The notes: generated by a model not told the origin, from the sequence alone. Counted from the first letter of the stretch, positions 14,157-21,736 are shown. The stretch: 23,069 bases of DNA from an uncultured Clostridia bacterium (GCA_937892735.1 CALBGL010000058.1:1-23069); one strand, 5' to 3'. Made by a program: numbers and translations.

Positions 14157-14696
14157 ATGCAAATCGGTCAGAAAATACGAGATCTTCGAGTCCTCAACCA
14201 ACTTACGCAAGAGGAACTTGCAAATCGTTGCGAGTTATCCAAGGGATTCATTTCTCAGTTAGAAAACGATCTCACATCGCCTTCTATTGCTACATTAATC
14301 GATATCTTACAATGCTTGGGAACGAACCTCAAAGAATTTTTCAGCGACGATGAAGAGGAACAAGTTGTCTTTCGCAAAGAAGATTTCTTTGCCAAGGAGA
14401 ACGTTGCCCAGGGGCAGAATATCTGGTGGATTGTACCGAACGCACAACGCAATAGGATGGAACCGATTTTGACCGAACTTCTTCCTGGCGCCCAGACAGA
14501 ATTAGATGTTCCTCATGACGGCGAAGAATTCGGATACTGTTTATCCGGCAATCTGCAGCTTGTCATCGGTAAAAAAACATATACTCTACGGCGCGGAGAA
14601 ACGTTTTATTTTACACCCAAACGGCCGCACCAACTCAAGAACATCGGTAAGACTACTGCACGTGTTCTGTGGATCACCACCCCTCCCAATTTTTAA
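14157..14696 (+). CDS. XRE-family regulator with C-terminal cupin domain
   Basis: A 179-residue two-domain regulator. Residues about 5-60 are a helix-turn-helix of the Cro/CI type (IRDLRVLNQLTQEELANRCELSKGFISQLE), and residues about 105-175 are a cupin barrel (VPHDGEEFGYCLSGNLQLVIG, then RRGETFYFTPKRPHQLKN) that would sense a small ligand or metal. This architecture is shared with PuuR-like regulators of polyamine uptake and breakdown, and in many Clostridia such a gene heads potABCD. Here no transporter follows, so the target is not evident; autoregulation through the dyad at 14107-14139 is likely. The start has GGGAG seven bases upstream. I see no clear terminator after it. Confidence 0.9.
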   Translation: MQIGQKIRDLRVLNQLTQEELANRCELSKGFISQLENDLTSPSIATLIDILQCLGTNLKEFFSDDEEEQVVFRKEDFFAKENVAQGQNIWWIVPNAQRNRMEPILTELLPGAQTELDVPHDGEEFGYCLSGNLQLVIGKKTYTLRRGETFYFTPKRPHQLKNIGKTTARVLWITTPPNF

Positions 14697-14754
14697 TATA
14701 CAAACCATGCCGTTCTCTTCTATTTTCTCAAAAAAGGCAAATAAAAAAGGCTCG

Positions 14755-14765
14755 CAAGTTTACTT
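14755..14765. repeat. CAAGTTTACTT repeat, copy A
   Basis: An 11-base sequence identical to 15130-15140. It contains the small dyad AAGT-TT-ACTT. A nine-base version (AAGTTTACT) also lies at 14048-14056, upstream of the XRE-cupin promoter. Copy A is 58 bases after the XRE-cupin stop. Confidence 0.4.
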
Positions 14766-14815
14766 AAAATATACTTTCTAAGCCATAGTTCAAATGATAC
14801 AAATCCTTACTATCT

Positions 14816-15043
14816 TCATAAAAGGATTTTTTTTTTGCGTTCTGTGCGGAGACGTGATACAGTACGTCTATTCGAAATGGCGCACGGAAAGGATGGAGTC
14901 TGGATTCCCTGCTCCATCGCCCATTGGTTTGCCTCCTCTATCTCTTGATCCAAATCCTCGGATCGCAGCTTTTTTTCTAGATCCTGGGCTGCCGTTCGGA
15001 TTTGATCTTCCGTTACATATGAGTATCGACGCCATTTCCGCAC
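14816..15043 (-). CDS. Doubtful small ORF of unknown function
   Basis: I do not recognise this reading frame. Taken from the GTG at 15043 it encodes 75 residues: a charged, helical first half (TEDQIRTAAQDLEKK, DLDQEIEEANQWAMEQG) and a basic tail ending RTERKKKILL. I prefer this GTG because GGAGG lies eight bases upstream and a consensus promoter lies about 100 bases upstream. Other in-frame starts are ATG at 15121 and 15049; the frame also stays open to an ATG at 15166, but that codon is inside the -35 box and cannot be used. The tail is low-complexity and may mean the end is not genuine. It could be a real small gene, a decayed one, or chance. Confidence 0.35.
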   Translation of the reverse strand: MRKWRRYSYVTEDQIRTAAQDLEKKLRSEDLDQEIEEANQWAMEQGIQTPSFPCAISNRRTVSRLRTERKKKILL

Positions 15044-15129
15044 AAACATGACCTCCCTTGTGCATACTCTATATCCGCTTCGCTTATATATAAACCTACT
15101 CACAAAATACATTTCGGGCATAAAGCCCT

Positions 15130-15141
15130 CAAGTTTACTTG
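15130..15141. promoter_or_regulatory. CAAGTTTACTTG dyad at the orphan promoter (copy B)
   Basis: A five-pair dyad (CAAGT-TT-ACTTG) directly downstream of the -10 box of the minus-strand promoter at 15143-15171, covering the expected start of transcription. Eleven of its bases recur at 14755-14765. Position and symmetry suggest an operator, but the arms are short. Confidence 0.4.
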
Positions 15142-15142
15142 T

Positions 15143-15171
15143 AGTATAAACAATCGAGATGGGCATGTCAA
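15143..15171 (-). promoter_or_regulatory. Orphan promoter, TTGACA-17-TATACT
   Basis: Minus-strand TTGACA (15166-15171) and TATACT (15143-15148) with a 17-nt spacer, in a stretch without a recognised gene. The RNA would begin near 15136 and carry a GGGC-loop-GCCC hairpin (15116-15128) before the doubtful ORF at 15043. Confidence 0.65.
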
Positions 15172-15451
15172 TAGAGAGCTCGTTTCCGTTTTATATTTCG
15201 ATGCGCAAACTCTTCTTTTTTCGCTTAAATCCTATACAAAAATCACAGTAAAATTTTAATTGGATAGTGATATTACAGAGCGTATATATATTTTGTCCAA
15301 ATCCCACCCATCTTATACTGCTTTCTTCATGTATACATACTGTAACCTTCGATAAACAATTCGTTTAGACCCACATATTATACATTTCTGTCTTCGTTTC
15401 TATCTTGTTTTTTCATATGTAAAAAGAATAGGGTTGTTACCATAAGATAAT
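15172..15451. other. Gene-poor AT-rich stretch
   Basis: About 280 bases with no credible reading frame on either strand, no clear RNA gene and no hairpin of note. It is visibly more AT-rich than the flanking genes. I see nothing here that I can name. Confidence 0.6.
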
Positions 15452-15510
15452 ATGCTCCCTTCTAGGCAGACAAATGAGCTCATAAAACTTATCCGTCTAG
15501 AAGGGAGCAT
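15452..15510. repeat. 14-bp perfect inverted repeat
   Basis: ATGCTCCCTTCTAG (15452-15465) and CTAGAAGGGAGCAT (15497-15510) enclose 31 bases that include the palindrome ATGAGCTCAT (15474-15483). It lies 49 bases after the GNAT stop, so it could end that transcript, but the bases after the stem on the minus strand (ATTATCTTATGG) are not a clean U-tract. I see no transposase or target duplication that would make it a mobile element. Confidence 0.6.
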
Positions 15511-15559
15511 CGCTGTATCTAACTATTTAGTGAAGAAAACACGGCGTATTCTGCCCAGC

Positions 15560-16084
15560 TCACTCCTCCGATGCATCCACACGATAGACCCAATGTACCA
15601 TATCCATATTATAATAATGTTTGATCATCTGGTCTACGCGGTGCATTCCATTTCTCTCCGCTACTTTCTGTGACGCCAGATTATTGTCGCGTATAATAGA
15701 GTATACACTCGAAATCTTCAACATCTTGAAAGCATACTCTCTGCAGGCCATGGCCGCTTCTATCGCATATCCCTGGTGCCAATATGTTTTCTGAAACAAA
15801 TACCCCACTTCCACTACCCGTTCTGTCCCATAGGGCTGTAATGTCAGTCCGCATTGTCCAATCATTTCTCCGCTCTCCTTCAGAATGACGGCCCAGAGTC
15901 CAACCCGCTCTTCGCGATATCTGCGGATTTGATTTTGCAGCCATTCCCTGACTTCTTCATCGGAAAACGCATGCTCATACGCATACATGACCTCCGGGTC
16001 TTGCAGTATCCGGCATAAGGCTTCATAATCCGCCTCTTCCATTTCCCGTAAAACAAGCCGCTTTGTTTCTAAAATCTGATTCAT
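15560..16084 (-). CDS. GNAT-family N-acetyltransferase
   Basis: A 174-residue single-domain acetyltransferase of the RimJ/RimL-like type (Acetyltransf_3). It opens with ILETKRLVLREMEEADYEAL, has the beta4-alpha3 acetyl-CoA loop region in VEVGYLFQKTYWHQGYAIEA (QGYA in place of the more usual QGxG), and the late NLASQKVAERNGM segment typical of the family. Such enzymes acetylate protein N termini or small molecules; the substrate cannot be predicted. Its ATG overlaps the stop of the DUF2812 gene (ATGA), so it is the third gene of the padR operon, which suggests a shared stress or envelope-related role. It has normal length. Confidence 0.88.
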   Translation of the reverse strand: MNQILETKRLVLREMEEADYEALCRILQDPEVMYAYEHAFSDEEVREWLQNQIRRYREERVGLWAVILKESGEMIGQCGLTLQPYGTERVVEVGYLFQKTYWHQGYAIEAAMACREYAFKMLKISSVYSIIRDNNLASQKVAERNGMHRVDQMIKHYYNMDMVHWVYRVDASEE

Positions 16085-17241
16085 ACTGCCGCACTTTCCT
16101 TTCTTGCTAGCGCCTCTAACGGCGATATCCCTCCGCTATGTCGCCACATCGAATACGTAATATAGTACGCTCGGTTCCCCTGTACTGCTACAAATTCCAA
16201 ATCCGTCTGCCATGCATAGCGAAGCCCTTCGATCTCCACGCTCTGATACTCTTCCTTTCCTTCCGCAAACACACTGTTTTCCAGCAGTGTCTCCGCCATC
16301 CATACCGCCATATCCTCGTTGGGCATCTCATAAATATCCTGATACATCCACTCTTCCCCAGAGGCCTCATACACGTACCACTGCTTTGCTAAAAGGGATT
16401 CTGTATATTCCACCGGATGCTGTCGATCAGATGGATATACAGATTCTCCCAGATCGAAAAACCCCATATCCTGAAGCAGCAAATACGGAGCCTGTGCATC
16501 CGTTTCCAGTTCTCCTCCATAACTGGAAGCCATTTGAACAAGCGTCGCAGCACTGGCCACAATACTGAGAACCCCGAATAGAATATAGACCCCGTTCCGC
16601 ATCCGATGTTTCCCCTTAGGGGCATGATCCAGAGGAATTCCCTTTTTCAGTTCGCGATACATTCGCAGCGTGCGGTAAGCGCCGTATAACAGCCGATATA
16701 AACTCCAATGCACCAGAAAGAAAATGAGCAAAAAGAGCCCCGTCATCTGCACAATCCCTATCCGCAGGTCGATCACAGGCTCCCACGTCACTGCCCTTCC
16801 CCATATAGCCAGAACTACCAGCACATCCAACGCCAGATAGAAAAGCAGAGGCACAAGCCCCCAGATATATTCTCGCCGCAATGCCTTCAGCGTCGCTGCC
16901 TGCTGTTCTGGCTGCTGATAAAACTCCGGCATGTCATCGCCTTCCTTCGCTACAAAAACATACAGCAATCTATAGCTGGTCACCAGCTTCCATCCGCATT
17001 CCTCATACAGGGCTATCTGTTCATCCGGCAGCGCCTGATCTTCATCCAGGAATGCCGGCGCGCTCATCTCGATTCGATATCGGCTTTTCTGCGGGCTATC
17101 TTCCTCAAATCGACTCAAATGCTGTCCGCGCTTGGTCAGACGCCATCCTTTTGCCGCCATCTCTCCATAATACTTTTCATTCTCGCCAATCTCATACTCG
17201 GCCGGATGCCATCCATATCGTGTTTTCTTTCGCTCTTTCAC
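16081..17241 (-). CDS. DUF2812 membrane protein
   Basis: A 386-residue protein with an N-terminal cytoplasmic DUF2812 domain (about 10-110, with ENEKYYGEMAAKGWRL and CGWKLVTSYRLLYVFVAKE), then three likely membrane helices near 125-148, 161-182 and 215-236, and a C-terminal region of about 150 residues rich in acidic and aromatic residues. DUF2812 proteins are widely found next to PadR regulators in Firmicutes and have no settled function; some take part in PadR-controlled stress responses. The start is GTG at 17241, four bases into the end of padR (GTGA overlap), with GGAGGGAG upstream. Overlap at both ends ties it to padR and the GNAT gene. Confidence 0.85.
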   Translation of the reverse strand: MKERKKTRYGWHPAEYEIGENEKYYGEMAAKGWRLTKRGQHLSRFEEDSPQKSRYRIEMSAPAFLDEDQALPDEQIALYEECGWKLVTSYRLLYVFVAKEGDDMPEFYQQPEQQAATLKALRREYIWGLVPLLFYLALDVLVVLAIWGRAVTWEPVIDLRIGIVQMTGLFLLIFFLVHWSLYRLLYGAYRTLRMYRELKKGIPLDHAPKGKHRMRNGVYILFGVLSIVASAATLVQMASSYGGELETDAQAPYLLLQDMGFFDLGESVYPSDRQHPVEYTESLLAKQWYVYEASGEEWMYQDIYEMPNEDMAVWMAETLLENSVFAEGKEEYQSVEIEGLRYAWQTDLEFVAVQGNRAYYITYSMWRHSGGISPLEALARKESAAV

Positions 17242-17546
17242 TCTTCTCCCTCCAATATACTGCCGTCTTCCACCATGCGTTTTAACCGCGCGTACTCTTC
17301 CTTCAGCGCTTCTTCCCCCACCTTCGTGATATGATATGTTTTCCTTCTGCCTTCCTGGACTTCCAAGGAAATCCAGCTTTCCTTACACATTCGAGTCAAT
17401 ACACCATACAAAGTTCCCGGCCCCATATTCACTCGTCCGCCTGAAATCTCTCGGATTCTCTGCATCATTCCATAACCATGAGCCGGCTTCTGCAGTGCCA
17501 ATAGCACATAGAACATTGCTTCGGTCATCGGTGCCTGCTCTCCCAT
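17238..17546 (-). CDS. PadR-family transcriptional regulator
   Basis: A 102-residue winged-helix repressor of the short PadR subfamily. Features: MTEAMFYVLLALQKPAHGYGMMQRI (first helices), VNMGPGTLYGVLTRM (recognition helix), then the wing EVQEGRRKTYHITKVGEEAL and a C-terminal dimerisation helix. The open frame reaches 17999, but I start at the ATG at 17546, which has GGAGGG upstream and gives the family length; the longer frame would run through the promoter. It heads a three-gene operon with the DUF2812 and GNAT genes. Autorepression through the dyad at 17564-17591 is likely. Confidence 0.9.
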   Translation of the reverse strand: MGEQAPMTEAMFYVLLALQKPAHGYGMMQRIREISGGRVNMGPGTLYGVLTRMCKESWISLEVQEGRRKTYHITKVGEEALKEEYARLKRMVEDGSILEGEE

Positions 17547-17563
17547 CAGGATCCCTCCATTAC

Positions 17564-17591
17564 TATGTCCCTCGATATATCGTCTGGCATA
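17564..17591 (-). promoter_or_regulatory. Operator-like 28-bp dyad of the padR operon
   Basis: A symmetrical site centred on CGATATATCG (17573-17582) with TATG at 17564-17567 and CATA at 17588-17591; ten of 14 positions per half-site match. It abuts the -10 box and covers the start of transcription. PadR proteins typically bind ATGT/ACAT dyads around their own promoter, which this resembles. Confidence 0.6.
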
Positions 17592-17620
17592 ATAATACCA
17601 TTCCTTTATCTCTTTGTCAA
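17592..17620 (-). promoter_or_regulatory. Promoter of the padR operon, TTGACA-17-TATTAT
   Basis: Minus-strand TTGACA (17615-17620) and TATTAT (17592-17597) with a 17-nt spacer. Transcription would start inside the adjoining dyad. Confidence 0.8.
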
Positions 17621-17646
17621 CCCTCCTAAACAGTTTATTTATACAA

Positions 17647-17698
17647 ACATAAAATGGCGCACATTCCCTGTAATTATGTAATGTGCGCCATTTTATGT
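17647..17698 (-). terminator. Long hairpin after spoIIID (19-bp perfect stem)
   Basis: ACATAAAATGGCGCACATT (17647-17665) and its exact complement (17680-17698) enclose a 14-base loop. A GC-rich core is flanked by AAAA and TTTT, so it can work as a terminator in either direction. It is placed 71 bases after the spoIIID stop and before the padR promoter, which it would insulate. Confidence 0.7.
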
Positions 17699-17769
17699 CG
17701 TACGGATTCCTCCCGTCGCTGAAGAATCCCATACATTCCAAATTTCTTGCAAAAACATGGATCCAACGA

Positions 17770-18069
17770 TTAGAAAAAGTCTCCGCGATGATTATGTTGT
17801 GCAAGATGCAGATATTTCTCCCGTGTGGCCATCCCCCCGCGTATGTGTCTTTCTGCCTTATTGATCTCCAGAATCTTTCGCGCCTGACTCGCCAGCAAAG
17901 GATCGATACGTCCCAGTCGCTCCGTGACATCCTTATGAACCGTACTCTTGCTGATACCGAACTTTTTAGCAGTTTCCCGTACCGTTGCATTATTCTCAAT
18001 GATGTAATTGGCCACTTCTACGGCACGCTCCTCGATCTGTTTATGCTTATAGAGATTATAACTGTTCAT
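17770..18069 (-). CDS. spoIIID: Sporulation regulator SpoIIID
   Basis: A 99-residue DNA-binding protein closely matching SpoIIID (93 residues in B. subtilis). The helix-turn-helix is TVRETAKKFGISKSTVHKD (29-47), followed by ERLGRIDPLLASQARKIL and the conserved HIRGGMATREKY. In the mother cell SpoIIID activates and represses sigma-E genes and helps set up sigma-K. The ATG is preceded by GGAGAAGG. A sigma-E-like promoter lies at 18098-18126 and a long hairpin follows the gene, so it is a single-gene unit. Its presence indicates an endospore-forming organism. Confidence 0.95.
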   Translation of the reverse strand: MNSYNLYKHKQIEERAVEVANYIIENNATVRETAKKFGISKSTVHKDVTERLGRIDPLLASQARKILEINKAERHIRGGMATREKYLHLAQHNHRGDFF

Positions 18070-18097
18070 ATCCTTCTCCAGGGATTCTTGTTTTTAC

Positions 18098-18126
18098 ATT
18101 GTATGAGCCTGGGCGATGTTTATGAC
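18098..18126 (-). promoter_or_regulatory. Sigma-E-like promoter of spoIIID
   Basis: Minus-strand GTCATAAA (18119-18126) and CATACAAT (18098-18105) are 13 nt apart. They resemble the B. subtilis sigma-E consensus (-35 near GTCATATT, -10 CATACAAT). No good sigma-A boxes are visible in the same gap. This fits the known sigma-E control of spoIIID. Confidence 0.65.
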
Positions 18127-18159
18127 GAGGAACCCGACTTTTATACCTGGAAAAGCTTC

Positions 18160-18207
18160 AAAAAAGGCACCCGGACTCGGCAATCGCTGCCAAAGACTTG
18201 GCGCCTT
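18160..18207 (-). terminator. Terminator of the ABC exporter operon
   Basis: AAGGCGCC (18207-18200) pairs with GGTGCCTT (18171-18164) through eight pairs with one G-U; an inner GGCA/TGCC stem lies in the loop. The minus strand continues with a run of six T. It starts nine bases after the second exporter gene. Confidence 0.85.
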
Positions 18208-18215
18208 CTTTCTGT

Positions 18216-19961
18216 TCAGGCGGAAAACTGACTATTATATAATTGTGCGTAGAATCCGTTTTTCTGGAGAAGTGTCTCATGATCTCCCTGCTCGATGATC
18301 TTGCCGTCTCGCATGACTAAAATCACATCTGCTTCCCGAATCGTAGACAGTCGATGCGCTACGATAAAACTGGTTCGTCCCTCCATAAGGCGCGCAAACG
18401 CCTCTTGAATCTTGATCTCTGTTCTCGTGTCGATCGAAGACGTGGCCTCATCCAGAATCAGCATTGGCGGCAGGCAAAGCATGACGCGCGTAATGCACAA
18501 AAGCTGTTTTTGGCCCTGGGATAAGCCGCCTCCATCCTCTGTAATGATCGTATCATATCCCTGCGGCAGTCTCTTGATGAAGCTGTGTGCATGGGAGGCC
18601 TTGGCAGCCGCCACAATCTCTTCTTCCGTGGCATCCGGTTTTCCCATGATAATATTTTCTCGAATTGTACCACTCTTGAGCCATGTCTCCTGCAATACCA
18701 TCCCGTATCCGGCCCGAAGACTGTGACGCGTCATTTTACGAATATCCGTACCGCTGACCCGAATACATCCCTGATTCACGTCATAAAAACGCATCAATAG
18801 GTTGATGACCGTGGTTTTTCCACAGCCCGTCGGTCCCACGATTGCGATTCGGGAACCTGGTTTTACCTCCAGATTGAAATCTTCAATGAGCTTCTGCTCC
18901 GGCGTATACGAGAAATAGACATGATCCAGCGCCACCGATCCATCCAGTTCCGTGAGCTCTACTGCATCCGCTGGCTCCGGCGTCTGCGGTTCCTCTTCGA
19001 TCAGTTCAAAAATACGCGCTGCACAAGCCAGGGCATTCTGCAGCTCCGTGACCACGCCCGAAATCTCATTAAAGGGCTTGGTATACTGATTCGCGTAACT
19101 TAGAAAGCTGGTAAGCTGTCCCACGCTGATCCCACCACCTACCGCGCTCAGCGCACCGGCCACACCTACACCCGCATACACCAGGCTATTGACAAACCGT
19201 GTCGCGGGATTCGTGATCGAGGAAAAGAAAATCGCCCGCAGCGAACACTGACGCAGCCGCTCATTGACTTCATCAAACCGTTTCTGCGCTTTCTCCTGAT
19301 ATCCAAAGGCCGCCACCACTTTCTGGTTCCCGATCATCTCATCAATCAATCCCGTCTGTTCACCCCTGGTGGAGGACTGCAGTTGAAACATGGTATACGT
19401 TTTTTTCGCGATAAAGCTGGCTACCAATAGAGAGACCGGCGTGATGACCACAACAACCAGGGTAATCCCTACATTCATTGTCAGCATAAAAATCAACGTA
19501 CCTACAATCGTCAAAACCCCTGTGAAAAACTGTGTGAATCCCATGAGCAATCCATCCGCAAACTGATCCACATCCGCAATGACTCGACTAACGACCTCTC
19601 CATAGGAATGGGAATCGATGTACTTTAAGGGCAGCTTTTCAATTTTTTGAAAAGCCTCCTCCCGAATATCCTGAATCGTATGATAGGTGATCTTATTATT
19701 ACATACGTTCATGATCCATTGGGACAGCGCCGTTCCTCCGATCATGACTCCCATGATGAAAAGTAATTGTCCGATCCCTTCAAAATCCACTTGACCTGGA
19801 TCCAAGATGAGATCCACAGCCTCTCCGATCAGAATCGGCAGATACAGAGTCAGTGTCACCGTCACGGCCGCGAACAGCAAGGACAACATAAAATAGAACC
19901 AATATTTTCGAATATGACGCAGTACCTTTCTCATGGTCGCGCCGTTATTATGGGTCTGCAT
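18216..19961 (-). CDS. ABC exporter half-transporter, catalytic-site subunit
   Basis: A 581-residue half-transporter: six membrane helices (about 20-310) fused to an ATPase domain. Walker A is GPTGCGKT (386-393), Walker B ends LILDE with catalytic Glu505, and the switch His536 (IVAHRLS) is intact, but the signature is LSQGQ (480-484), not LSGGQ. This is the pattern of the BmrD/TM288-type partner of a heterodimeric drug or lipid exporter. I start at the ATG at 19961, which overlaps the upstream stop (TGATG) with AGGAGG ten bases before; a TTG at 19964, seven bases from the ribosome binding site, is an alternative. It pairs with the upstream gene. The substrate is unknown. Confidence 0.92.
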   Translation of the reverse strand: MQTHNNGATMRKVLRHIRKYWFYFMLSLLFAAVTVTLTLYLPILIGEAVDLILDPGQVDFEGIGQLLFIMGVMIGGTALSQWIMNVCNNKITYHTIQDIREEAFQKIEKLPLKYIDSHSYGEVVSRVIADVDQFADGLLMGFTQFFTGVLTIVGTLIFMLTMNVGITLVVVVITPVSLLVASFIAKKTYTMFQLQSSTRGEQTGLIDEMIGNQKVVAAFGYQEKAQKRFDEVNERLRQCSLRAIFFSSITNPATRFVNSLVYAGVGVAGALSAVGGGISVGQLTSFLSYANQYTKPFNEISGVVTELQNALACAARIFELIEEEPQTPEPADAVELTELDGSVALDHVYFSYTPEQKLIEDFNLEVKPGSRIAIVGPTGCGKTTVINLLMRFYDVNQGCIRVSGTDIRKMTRHSLRAGYGMVLQETWLKSGTIRENIIMGKPDATEEEIVAAAKASHAHSFIKRLPQGYDTIITEDGGGLSQGQKQLLCITRVMLCLPPMLILDEATSSIDTRTEIKIQEAFARLMEGRTSFIVAHRLSTIREADVILVMRDGKIIEQGDHETLLQKNGFYAQLYNSQFSA

Positions 19962-21688
19962 CAAGCCTGTACCTCCTTGGGAAACTGAGAATAATAAATT
20001 TCCTGATATACCGGACAGTTCTGCAGTAGTTCCTGGTGTGTGCCGATTCCCACTGCTTCCCCATCATCCAATACGATGATCTGATCCGCATACTGAATGG
20101 ATGCCGCCCGCTGTGAGACAATCAGTACCGTTACCGAAGGATCCACCTGCCGTATGGCTTTACGTAACTTCGCATCCGTGGCATAATCCAATGCTGACGC
20201 GCTGTCGTCCAGTATCAGAATCTCCGGCTTTCTGACCAATGCCCGAGCGATGGTCAGACGCTGTCTCTGTCCTCCGGACAAATTCTTGCCATTCTGAGCT
20301 ACCATCGCGTCGATACCGCCTTCGCGTTTCTCCACAAACTCTTCCGACTGCGAAATCCGCAGCGCGGCCATGATCTCTTCTCTAGTAGCGTCCTCTTTCC
20401 CCCATCGCAGGTTGTCCGCGATCGATCCTCCAAAAAGCACAGCCTTCTGGGGTACAATTCCAATCTTATCCCGCAGCTGATCCTGCGGGTACTCTCGTAC
20501 ATCCACACCGTTTACCAATACACGGCCTTGACTGGCATCATAGAACCGGGGAATCAGATTCACCAAAGACGTCTTCCCCGCTCCTGTACCGCCAATGATT
20601 CCGACGGTCTGTCCTCTATGTATCGAAAAGTTCAGATTGGATAAAGACTCTGCACCGGCGTTTTTATAGGTAAGTCCCACATTTTCAAAGGTGATCACAT
20701 CGGATGCCGGATCCTCCTGTACAGCTTGTTTCGAATACCGCATGCTGGATTGCTGATCGAAAATACTCTCGATCCGATTGGCACAGGCCCACGCTTTTGT
20801 CACAGTAATCACAAGATTCGCCAACTTAATCAGTTCTACCAGGATCTGCGACATATAATTGACCAACGCGACCACCTGCCCTTGCGTCAGGATTCCGTCC
20901 TCTACCTGCCAGGCTCCCGTCCAGATCAGTACCAGCGTCGCCACATTGATGATCACATAAGTGATCGGATTCATCAATGCCGAGATCCGCCCTACAAACA
21001 TCTGCATCCTCGTCAGCTTACGATTCTCTTCGACAAACTGCCGGATCTCGCTCTCTTCCTTGTTGAACGCACGAATAACACGGACGCCGCTCAGGTTCTC
21101 TCGAGTACGTCGCAGAATTCGATCCAGCCCAGCCTGCACCTTCTTATATAAGGGCATGCTGATCAGCATCACACCAAACACAACAATAGATAATGCTGGA
21201 ATCGTCACAACGAAAATCATGGCCGACTTCACATCAATCGTAAACGCCATGATCATAGCGCCAAACACGATGAAGGGAGAACGCAGGAACAAACGCAGCA
21301 CCAGATTCACACCATTTTGCACCTGGTTCATGTCGCTGGTCATACGAGTAATCAGTGTGGACGTCCCCATCGTATCCATCTCCGTATAGGACAGGCTCTG
21401 AATATGCGCAAACAACGCGGACCGTACTTTTGCTGTGAATCCTACGGCAGCCTTCGCCGCGAAATACTGTGCCGTAATCGAACATATCAATCCGATGACT
21501 CCCAGCGCTACCATAAGCAACACCATACGTACGATATAGGGTACATCCCGGTTCGCGATTCCCACATCAATAATCGCCGATACCACCAACGGCACCAATA
21601 ATTCAAAGGAAGCTTCCAACAGCTTAAAAAGTGGTCCCAAGATGCTTTCTTTTTTATACTCCTTCATGTATACCAACGGTTTCTTCAT
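19961..21688 (-). CDS. ABC exporter half-transporter, degenerate-site subunit
   Basis: A 575-residue half-transporter with six membrane helices (about 15-300) and an ATPase domain. Walker A is GGTGAGKTS (366-374) and the signature is a canonical LSGGQRQR (470-477), but the catalytic Glu after Walker B is Asp495 (LILDDSASALD) and the switch His is Gln526 (LIVSQRAAS). These are the substitutions seen in BmrC/TM287-type subunits that hold the low-activity ATP site of heterodimeric exporters. The other half is the next gene. The start ATG has GGGAGGATC upstream. It is divergent from the LysR gene with overlapping promoters, so LysR may control it. Confidence 0.93.
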   Translation of the reverse strand: MKKPLVYMKEYKKESILGPLFKLLEASFELLVPLVVSAIIDVGIANRDVPYIVRMVLLMVALGVIGLICSITAQYFAAKAAVGFTAKVRSALFAHIQSLSYTEMDTMGTSTLITRMTSDMNQVQNGVNLVLRLFLRSPFIVFGAMIMAFTIDVKSAMIFVVTIPALSIVVFGVMLISMPLYKKVQAGLDRILRRTRENLSGVRVIRAFNKEESEIRQFVEENRKLTRMQMFVGRISALMNPITYVIINVATLVLIWTGAWQVEDGILTQGQVVALVNYMSQILVELIKLANLVITVTKAWACANRIESIFDQQSSMRYSKQAVQEDPASDVITFENVGLTYKNAGAESLSNLNFSIHRGQTVGIIGGTGAGKTSLVNLIPRFYDASQGRVLVNGVDVREYPQDQLRDKIGIVPQKAVLFGGSIADNLRWGKEDATREEIMAALRISQSEEFVEKREGGIDAMVAQNGKNLSGGQRQRLTIARALVRKPEILILDDSASALDYATDAKLRKAIRQVDPSVTVLIVSQRAASIQYADQIIVLDDGEAVGIGTHQELLQNCPVYQEIYYSQFPKEVQA

Positions 21689-21707
21689 AAGATCCTCCCA
21701 TTTGCTA

Positions 21708-21736
21708 TTGACCTTTTGTTCTTTTTATCATATCAT
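21708..21736 (+). promoter_or_regulatory. Promoter of the lysR gene, TTGACC-17-TATCAT
   Basis: TTGACC (21708-21713) and TATCAT (21731-21736) with a 17-nt spacer, pointing right. It overlaps a weaker possible promoter for the exporter on the minus strand (TTTTCA at 21750-21755 and TATGAT at 21727-21732, spacer 17). Confidence 0.55.

Noticed and set aside
15122..15166. ATG at 15166 as start of the small ORF
   Set aside because: The codon lies inside the TTGACA box of a consensus promoter, so it would not be in the transcript.
15452..15510. Insertion sequence or CRISPR remnant at the inverted repeat
   Set aside because: No transposase, no target-site duplication and only one repeat unit are visible.
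17547..17999. Long N-terminal extension of PadR
   Set aside because: The extended frame runs through the padR promoter, the dyad and the hairpin, and the family length fits the ATG at 17546.
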